A DNA stretch of 63,548 nucleotides from Proteobacteria bacterium bin106 (lineage in GTDB: Bacteria; Bdellovibrionota_B; Oligoflexia; Oligoflexales; Bin106): NCBI GenBank assembly GCA_002238945.1, contig MPNI01000007.1, positions 30,001-93,548 of the forward strand. The letters run 5' to 3'. The notes beneath the pieces were generated by a model that was not told the DNA's origin, ran no database searches, and was given only the letters and a program-made list of their open reading frames with translations. Numbering within the stretch: position 1 is the first letter of the stretch; the number at the start of each line of letters is the position of its first letter. Made by a program: the position numbers and the translations under genes. Shown here in pieces: positions 63,418-63,548 of the stretch.

Positions 63418-63548
63418 TGTTTTCAAAAACCATGACCAAAGAAGAAGTTCAGCAAATTGCGCGTAATATTAAAGCATTTCAAGACAAAGCTGCTCCTTAT
63501 GATCTCTATAGCGATCACATCATAAAGCATTTACTCTTGTCTCCATGG
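63418..63548 (+). CDS. Start of the element's gene, probable Rpn-family nuclease (partial)
   Basis: ATG 63418 with SD AAGGATGG. The first 43 codons (TKEEVQQIARNIKAF, then YDLYSDHIIKHLLLSPW) run off the right edge. The family is inferred from the matching leader at 45 kb, where the same leader is joined to an Rpn C-terminus. Confidence 0.55.

Overview
The window reads as chromosome from a low-GC, double-membraned (Gram-negative) proteobacterium. It carries lipoprotein-release genes (LolC/E-type permease, LolD), BamA, an OmpH/Skp chaperone, MlaE/MlaF, a Bat (aerotolerance) operon, an LpoB-like lipoprotein and many lipobox proteins. The order lolC/E - lolD - bamA - skp - fabZ is the arrangement known from deltaproteobacteria in the broad sense (Desulfobacterota, Myxococcota, Bdellovibrionota), so I place it there tentatively. 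Heme O synthase points to aerobic respiration. Loose intergenic regions full of short tandem duplications, decayed mobile elements and many unknown secreted proteins suggest a host-associated or predatory lifestyle, but this is inference.

Layout. 1-4.7 kb: minus-strand ABC genes (MdlA/MdlB-like pair cut by the left edge, plus an ATPase/permease pair). 5-9.4 kb: thiolase, two lipoproteins and a two-TM HAMP protein. 9.4-10.0 kb: wreck of an IS21 IstA transposase. 10.1-15.5 kb: the most interesting block, apparently a RiPP (ribosomally made, modified peptide) locus: a candidate 77-residue precursor, a stand-alone YcaO enzyme and two tandem ABC half-transporters; a tiny ORF overlaps the precursor start. 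15.5-20 kb: two large paralogous secreted/membrane proteins of no family I recognise. 20.8-25.4 kb: envelope lipoproteins, including a COG3014-like/LpoB-like pair. 25.7 kb: YggS. 26.4-32.8 kb: Bat operon (DUF4381-like, BatA, BatB/C fusion, BatD, BatE-like).

32.8-33.9 kb is a 1.1-kb gene-free stretch with two orphan terminators and a perfect 30-bp palindrome. 33.9-36.3 kb: secreted protein plus a lipoprotein with a Cys-rich repeat. 36.5-42.3 kb: outer-membrane biogenesis operon. 42.6-44.7 kb: Ser/Asp-repeat membrane protein and 5-formyl-THF cyclo-ligase, whose end is flanked by a defective mobile element (44.74-45.80 kb) with long terminal inverted repeats; a second copy of its left end lies at 63.0 kb next to the right edge. 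45.9-50.3 kb: PilZ protein with a degenerate receiver, STAS-like protein, SerA, methylmalonyl-CoA epimerase and a second HAMP protein.

50.9-62.9 kb: a 36-residue very basic (ribosomal-type) protein, EpmA-like ligase, a four-gene membrane/secreted cluster with a pilus-N-type domain, cysteine desulfurase, MlaEF, ribosomal protein L19, a SAM methyltransferase, RNase HII, thioredoxin, heme O synthase and an NfuA/NifU-type Fe-S carrier. Start codons were adjusted by hand where a Shine-Dalgarno (SD) sequence or signal peptide favoured an internal start. I found no tRNA, rRNA or CRISPR array.
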